Both the position numbers and the translations under genes were made by a program. Below, one piece after another: positions 4,568-8,380 of a stretch of DNA of 8,380 nucleotides. Position 1 is the stretch's first letter; each line of letters starts with the position of its first letter. Below the pieces are notes generated by a model, which saw only the letters and a program-made list of their open reading frames with translations, made no database searches and was not told where the DNA came from. This DNA comes from Acetobacteraceae bacterium. GTDB lineage: Bacteria > Pseudomonadota > Alphaproteobacteria > Acetobacterales > Acetobacteraceae. The stretch covers positions 1 to 8,380 of the forward strand of contig JACMOQ010000466.1 in NCBI GenBank assembly GCA_014377905.1, given 5' to 3'.

Positions 4568-5725
4568 TCACATCGTCGACATTACCGCCGGCGCCAACGC
4601 CGCCACCTTAGCAAACGCGTTCCCAGTATTCCGGAACCGCAACTCCCCCGCATCGGCCAGCATCTCGTGCCGCGACGCACAGGTCACCGCCACCACCTGC
4701 CGCGCGCTGGGATAGGCGAGGAACTGCCGTGTCTCTGCCTCCAGCCGCAGCCGGTCGCGCAACTCGCCCCACTCGGCGCGGTCCGTATCCTCGATAAACA
4801 TCGCCAGAATGCCAGGCCGCGTGCCCGAAAGCCGCGCCGGCGCCAGCATCTCCAGGCGATGCCGCATCGCCACCGCAATTTCGTTTTCCCGCCCAGCGCG
4901 CGCCGCCAGCACGAACACGCCCTGCCCCGCGGCCGTCACCGCCAGATGCGCTTCATTGCCGAATTCGCGGCGCACACCAGCAAGCAACCCGGCCTCATCG
5001 GCCTGGGACGCGGCCAGCATCAGCGGGTCGAGCCGCAACACCGCCGCCGCGTCCTGGTCCTGGCGGGTGCTGCCCGACAGCATCACCTTGATGCGCGCAT
5101 GCAGGCTTGCCAGGCTTTCCGGCTCCCGCTTCAGGCCTTGCGGCAGGGTCATTTTCAACAAATACCGGCCGGGATGGGCGCCGAGCCAGGTTTGTAGATC
5201 GGGATCGATCCGGTCAACCAGTTGCACCCAGGCACCACGATGCACCTCGCGGCCATCCTCGGCCGACATAATGTCGCAGACAATTTCCGCCTCCGCGCCC
5301 TCGCGGGTGATCAGCAGATCGAAGGGCGCGACGTCCGCCAGGCCCGCAAAACGCACCTCAAAGCCTCGCGCCCGCTGCATCGCGGCCGTGCGCATCATGT
5401 GAAACAACGGCACCAGCGTGCTTTCGCCCACGAGCGCTGCTTGGACCACCAGCAGCAATCTGGCGCGGCCGTCCGGCGCGAGACTGGCGGCAAGTACGGT
5501 GGTGGCTTGTGCGAGCCGGATGATCGCCGTTTCCGACGGGGCCAAAGCCCGGTCGCCGGCGCGGGTCAGCCGGTCGATGGTCAGTTCCAACAAATGCCGT
5601 TGCAGCGCCGCCCGTCCGGCACGCCCGCCCGCGCCGCACATCGCCGCCACCTCGGCCATGCGCCGGCGCCAGCGCGCGGCCCCGACCAGCTTAATGAAAC
5701 GCGCGGCGTCGGTTGATGCAGTCAC
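4568..5725 (-). CDS. Conserved hypothetical protein with a possible degenerate PD-(D/E)XK-like core
   Basis: The chosen start is GTG at 5725, because GAGG lies seven bases upstream (5736-5733 on the minus strand). This gives 385 residues; a TTG at 5767 would add 14 residues without a ribosome site. I do not recognise a named family. The N-terminal 120 residues are helical and basic. Residues about 122-170 read FEVRFAGL...PFDLLI...EAEIVCDIMSAEDGREVH. This resembles the strand-turn-strand of PD-(D/E)XK nuclease-like proteins, where 'D...E-x-x-C-K' would be expected; here Asp136 and Glu147 fit, but the lysine position holds Asp151 after Cys150. The fold is thus possibly retained and the catalytic lysine lost. 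The C-terminal half is alpha-beta (for example LAMFIEDTDRAEW) and ends without a domain that I can name. There is no membrane segment or signal peptide. It is leftward, facing away from the tRNA-tig block, and its codon use matches the housekeeping genes, so it seems native rather than part of the accessory cluster. Confidence 0.75.
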   Translation of the reverse strand: MTASTDAARFIKLVGAARWRRRMAEVAAMCGAGGRAGRAALQRHLLELTIDRLTRAGDRALAPSETAIIRLAQATTVLAASLAPDGRARLLLVVQAALVGESTLVPLFHMMRTAAMQRARGFEVRFAGLADVAPFDLLITREGAEAEIVCDIMSAEDGREVHRGAWVQLVDRIDPDLQTWLGAHPGRYLLKMTLPQGLKREPESLASLHARIKVMLSGSTRQDQDAAAVLRLDPLMLAASQADEAGLLAGVRREFGNEAHLAVTAAGQGVFVLAARAGRENEIAVAMRHRLEMLAPARLSGTRPGILAMFIEDTDRAEWGELRDRLRLEAETRQFLAYPSARQVVAVTCASRHEMLADAGELRFRNTGNAFAKVAALAPAVMSTM

Positions 5726-5825
5726 TTCAAAGCCTCGTGTGTTGGAGCGAACACATATATGGCACAAAATTGCGGCAAATACCCTAGCGGATAACAGCAG
5801 CCCGGTTATGCCCGCGCGGCCCGAC

Positions 5826-5854
5826 TTGTGACAATTGGCAGGCTGCGCTAAGTC
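5826..5854 (+). promoter_or_regulatory. Possible promoter of tRNA-Leu
   Basis: TTGTGA (5826-5831), a 17-base spacer and TAAGTC (5849-5854) precede the tRNA by 21 bases. The -10 match is weak, but the spacing and distance suit a tRNA gene. The remaining bases of 5726-5875 show no gene. Confidence 0.25.
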
Positions 5855-5875
5855 CCCCCGCTCACGGGCGCGCAG

Positions 5876-5960
<85 letters not shown>

Positions 5961-6005
5961 CACGCCCCTGAGTTAACGGTATGATGAACGAGGATTCTTC
6001 TGAAG

Positions 6006-7340
6006 ATGTTGGTGACTGAGACGCTCTCCGAGGGCTTGAAGCGCATGTTTAGCGTGGTGGTTCCTGCGGCCGATATAGCCGAGCGGCGCGCCAAGCGCTT
6101 CGCCGAGCTGGTCAAGACCGTGAACCTGCCTGGGTTCCGCCCCGGCAAGGTGCCGATGTCGGTGGTGAAAACCCGTTTTGGTGCGGGCGTCACCGGTGAA
6201 GTGCTGGAAGACAGCATCAACAAAGCGACCAGCGAATTGCTTGATGGCCGCGGCCTGCGCTCGGCAATCCAGCCCAAGGTCGATCTGGTGAAATCCGAAG
6301 ACGGCGGTGATCTCGAATTCACCGTCGCACTCGAATTGCTGCCGACCATCACCATGCCCGATTTCTCGACCATTGAACTGACGCGGATGACCGCGGCGCC
6401 GTCTGATGAAGCGTTGACCAAGGCACTTGAAGGCCTTGCCCAGCGCCAGCGCGAGCTGACCGCGGTTGAAGACGCCCGCCCGGCCGCAAAGGGCGAATTC
6501 CTGACGGTTGATTTCCTCGGCAAGGTTGACGGCGTGCCGTTCGACGGTGGCGATGGCAAGGATATGGACATCGAAGTTGGCGGCGACGGGTTCATCCCCG
6601 GCTTCACCGACCAGCTTGAAGGCATGTCGGCCGGCGAATTCAAAATCATCGATGTGCAGTTCCCGGCCGAATACGGCTCGGCCGCACTCGCCGGCAAGGC
6701 CGCCACCTTCGACATCACCGCCAAGATATTGAAGATCCAGATCCTGCCGACCCTCGATGACAGCTTCGCTGAAAAGCTCGGCTTTGGCGCCCTTGATGAG
6801 GTGAAAGACCTGATCGGCAAGCAGATGCAGCGCGAATACGATCAGCTGTCGCGTCTGAAAATCAAGCGCCAACTGCTCGATGCGCTGACCAAGGTTGCCG
6901 ATTTCGATGTTCCGCCAACCCTGCTGGAAGGCGAGTTCGCCCAGATCTGGCAGCGCGTTGAATCCGATCGCAAAGACGGCAAGCTCGATGCCGATGACGC
7001 TGGCAAAGACGACGAAACCCTCAAAGCCGAATACATGGCGATCGCCGAGCGCCGGGTGAAGCTTGGTCTGCTGCTCGCCGAAATCGGCCGGGTGAACGGC
7101 ATTGTGGTAACCGATGACGAGCTCGCCCGCGCGATGCGTGCCGAAGCCGCGCGCTACCAGGGCCAGGAACAGATGGTGATGGACTTCTTCCGCAAAAATC
7201 CGCAGGCCGCCGATAATCTGCGTGGACCGATCTTCGAGGAAAAAGTGGTCGATTTCGTGCTCGAACTCGCCAAGGTCACCGATCAGGTTGTCACCCCGGA
7301 AGAACTCGCCAAAGAACCCGAGCCCGAGATCGCTGCCTAG
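6006..7340 (+). CDS. tig: Trigger factor (ribosome-associated chaperone, peptidyl-prolyl isomerase)
   Basis: Trigger factor docks on ribosomal protein L23 at the tunnel exit, shields nascent chains and catalyses prolyl isomerisation. All three domains are present in 444 residues (E. coli 432). The ribosome-binding domain (about 1-115) has the signature GFRPGKVP at 43-50. The FKBP-like PPIase domain (about 160-245) includes VDFLGKVDGVPFDGG (168-182) and IPGFTDQLEGM (197-207). The helical C-terminal substrate-binding arms run from about 250 to 430. The start MLVTETLSEGLKR is the usual alphaproteobacterial one. GAGG lies about 12 bases upstream of the ATG, slightly far. TATGAT at 5980-5985 could be a -10 element, although the -35 is poor; read-through from the tRNA 45 bases upstream is also possible. 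It is followed after about 130 bases by clpP, the standard order in many bacteria. Confidence 0.97.
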   Translation: MLVTETLSEGLKRMFSVVVPAADIAERRAKRFAELVKTVNLPGFRPGKVPMSVVKTRFGAGVTGEVLEDSINKATSELLDGRGLRSAIQPKVDLVKSEDGGDLEFTVALELLPTITMPDFSTIELTRMTAAPSDEALTKALEGLAQRQRELTAVEDARPAAKGEFLTVDFLGKVDGVPFDGGDGKDMDIEVGGDGFIPGFTDQLEGMSAGEFKIIDVQFPAEYGSAALAGKAATFDITAKILKIQILPTLDDSFAEKLGFGALDEVKDLIGKQMQREYDQLSRLKIKRQLLDALTKVADFDVPPTLLEGEFAQIWQRVESDRKDGKLDADDAGKDDETLKAEYMAIAERRVKLGLLLAEIGRVNGIVVTDDELARAMRAEAARYQGQEQMVMDFFRKNPQAADNLRGPIFEEKVVDFVLELAKVTDQVVTPEELAKEPEPEIAA

Positions 7341-7408
7341 CGCATGATCGGTGGAAGCCGCTTGGCCGAAACCGTTAATCATTCGCGTGACTAATGCACA
7401 GCAACGGA

Positions 7409-7436
7409 CTCGTAACCCTGTTCGTGCATCCTATGT
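7409..7436 (+). promoter_or_regulatory. Candidate heat-shock (sigma-32) promoter of clpP
   Basis: CTCG (7409-7412), exactly 17 bases, then CCTATGT (7430-7436). The alphaproteobacterial sigma-32 consensus, as I recall it, is CTTG-N17/18-CYTATNT; this site differs only at the third base of the -35. Initiation near 7443 would leave about 25 bases of leader to the clpP ATG. clpP is a heat-shock gene in many proteobacteria. The match is seen; regulation is inferred. Confidence 0.4.
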
Positions 7437-7468
7437 GATCGGCACGCCCATTGTTCGAAGGAAGAGAT

Positions 7469-8113
7469 ATGCGAGACCGGGATCCGCTAGAGATCTACGC
7501 CAACAGCCTAGTGCCAATGGTGGTCGAACAGACCGCGCGCGGCGAACGTTCCTATGACATCTATTCCCGCCTGCTTAAGGAACGCATCATCTTCCTGACC
7601 GGGCAGGTCTACGATGGCGTGGCGTCCTTGATCTGCGCGCAGTTGCTGTTTCTGGAAAGCGAGAACCCCAACAAGGACATCTCGTTCTACATCAACAGCC
7701 CCGGCGGCGTGGTTTCGGCCGCGTTGGCGATGTACGACACGATGCAGTACATCCGCAGCCCGGTCAGTACGGTGTGCATCGGCATGGCAGCATCCGCCGG
7801 CAGCCTGCTGCTGACCGCCGGCGCCAAGGGAAAGCGTTTCGCCCTGCCCAACGCGCGGATTATGGTCCACCAGCCATCCGGCGGCGCGCAGGGCCAGGCG
7901 ACGGACATCGATATCCAGGCAAAGGAAATCCTTTATACCCGCCGCCAGCTCAACAACATTTACGTGCATCATACCGGCCAACCGGTTGAGGCGATTGAAC
8001 GCAAGCTCGAACGCGACACTTATATGTCGGCCGTTGAGGCGCGGGAGTTCGGGTTGATCGATCAGGTTGTGGACCGCCTGCCGGAAACCCCGGCAGCAGC
8101 GGTGAAGGCTTAG
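7469..8113 (+). CDS. clpP: ATP-dependent Clp protease proteolytic subunit ClpP
   Basis: ClpP forms the barrel-shaped serine protease that degrades substrates unfolded by ClpX or ClpA. The start is ATG at 7469, since AAGGAAGAG lies just upstream with proper spacing; a TTG 18 bases earlier lacks this. The 214 residues match the family (E. coli 207). The catalytic triad is complete: Ser109 in GMAASAGS (105-112), His134 in MVHQPSGG (132-139) and Asp183 in LERDTYMS (180-187). FYINSPGG (73-80), of the oxyanion-hole region, is intact. The last residues are a short Ala-rich tail. It lies between tig and clpX; a terminator separates it from clpX, so clpX probably has its own promoter as well. Confidence 0.98.
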   Translation: MRDRDPLEIYANSLVPMVVEQTARGERSYDIYSRLLKERIIFLTGQVYDGVASLICAQLLFLESENPNKDISFYINSPGGVVSAALAMYDTMQYIRSPVSTVCIGMAASAGSLLLTAGAKGKRFALPNARIMVHQPSGGAQGQATDIDIQAKEILYTRRQLNNIYVHHTGQPVEAIERKLERDTYMSAVEAREFGLIDQVVDRLPETPAAAVKA

Positions 8114-8128
8114 GCTGCAACCGAAACT

Positions 8129-8163
8129 CTCTCACCCTGGAAGAATTCCGGGGTGGGGGTTTT
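8129..8163 (+). terminator. Intrinsic terminator after clpP
   Basis: A 10-pair stem, CACCCTGGAA (8133-8142) with TTCCGGGGTG (8146-8155), encloses the loop GAA and can be extended at its base by further C-G and T-G pairs with the following G run. TTTT follows at 8160-8163. The T-tract is short, so termination may be partial. It begins about 15-20 bases after the clpP stop. Confidence 0.7.
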
Positions 8164-8228
8164 GGCGCCACAAAAAAGACCTACCCGCCTTCCATTTTAT
8201 TTTAGATTTTCGCGTTTATGCCCAGCCC

Positions 8229-8258
8229 TTGCCCCCGCAAGCCCCGGGGGTCTAGACT
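8229..8258 (+). promoter_or_regulatory. Possible clpX promoter
   Basis: TTGCCC (8229-8234), an 18-base spacer and TAGACT (8253-8258) lie about 40 bases before the clpX ATG, downstream of the clpP terminator. A 6-pair GC hairpin, CCCCCG/CGGGGG (8232-8237/8245-8250), overlaps the spacer and could be an alternative explanation of this sequence. The hexamer matches are modest. Confidence 0.25.
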
Positions 8259-8296
8259 AACAGACCGATTCCCGGCGATCCGGGGCAGGAGTGCTT

Positions 8297-8380
8297 ATGA
8301 GCAAGTCAGGCGACTCAAAGAACACGCTCTATTGCTCGTTCTGCGGCAAGTCGCAGCACGAGGTGCGCAAGCTTATTGCG
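8297..8380 (+). CDS. clpX: ATP-dependent Clp protease ATP-binding subunit ClpX, 5' end only
   Basis: The 28 visible codons, from ATG at 8297 to the window edge, give the start of the ClpX zinc-binding domain. CSFCGKSQHEVRKLIA (13-28) carries the first two zinc-ligand cysteines (Cys13 and Cys16); the other two and the AAA+ domain lie beyond the window. ClpX unfolds substrates and feeds them to ClpP. AGGAG at 8287-8291 lies five bases before the start, a strong ribosome-binding site. The position directly downstream of clpP is the normal arrangement. Confidence 0.97.
   Translation, partial: MSKSGDSKNTLYCSFCGKSQHEVRKLIA

Noticed and set aside
3797..5197. Rightward 466-codon open frame
   Set aside because: It lies antisense to the ParE/RHH pair and to part of the 385-aa gene. 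The translation is rich in His, Arg, Pro and Gln with no domain, as expected for the opposite strand of GC-rich genes.
5973..7382. Leftward 469-codon open frame opposite tig
   Set aside because: It is the antisense shadow of trigger factor, produced by high third-position GC; tig itself is unambiguous.
7451..7468. TTG start giving a six-residue longer ClpP
   Set aside because: The ATG at 7469 has an AAGGAAGAG ribosome site at correct spacing that overlaps this extension.

Overview
The window looks like chromosomal DNA of an alphaproteobacterium, probably of the acetic-acid-bacteria lineage (Acetobacteraceae/Rhodospirillales). The evidence is the high GC of the housekeeping genes, the order tRNA-Leu - tig - clpP - clpX, the protein style of the trigger factor, and a small basic hypothetical protein of a type I associate with Acetobacteraceae. 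The family assignment is from recognition only, not from a search.

Left part (1-2000): the first 25 codons of a leftward rarA-like gene run off the left edge. A roughly 250-base non-coding stretch follows, with an AT-rich patch and an imperfect palindromic element of a widespread dispersed-repeat type. Next come a leftward small basic conserved hypothetical gene with a promoter-like sequence almost touching its start codon, and a leftward PlsC-type acyltransferase gene.

Middle part (2050-4470): a compact accessory cluster of lower GC. It holds a PrlF-YhaV type II toxin-antitoxin pair (leftward), an Mrr-type restriction endonuclease with an unusual N-terminus (rightward, divergent from prlF), and a ParE/RelE toxin with a ribbon-helix-helix antitoxin (leftward). 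The prlF-mrr intergenic region holds opposed promoter-like sequences that share a perfect inverted repeat, so control of the Mrr gene by the TA regulator is possible (inference). This cluster is the likeliest place for new biology in the window: an Mrr nuclease bracketed by two TA modules between housekeeping genes.

Right part (4568-8380): a leftward conserved hypothetical protein has a segment resembling a PD-(D/E)XK nuclease core in which the lysine appears lost. It is followed by tRNA-Leu(UAG) and the protein-quality-control block: tig (trigger factor), clpP (complete catalytic triad, sigma-32-like promoter upstream), a strong intrinsic terminator, and the start of clpX (zinc-binding domain). 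Trigger factor folds nascent chains at the ribosome exit, while ClpP with ClpX degrades misfolded or tagged proteins. ClpXP is also one of the proteases that commonly degrades antitoxins in other bacteria, so its nearness to two TA modules is suggestive but probably coincidental, because tig-clpP-clpX is an ancestral order.
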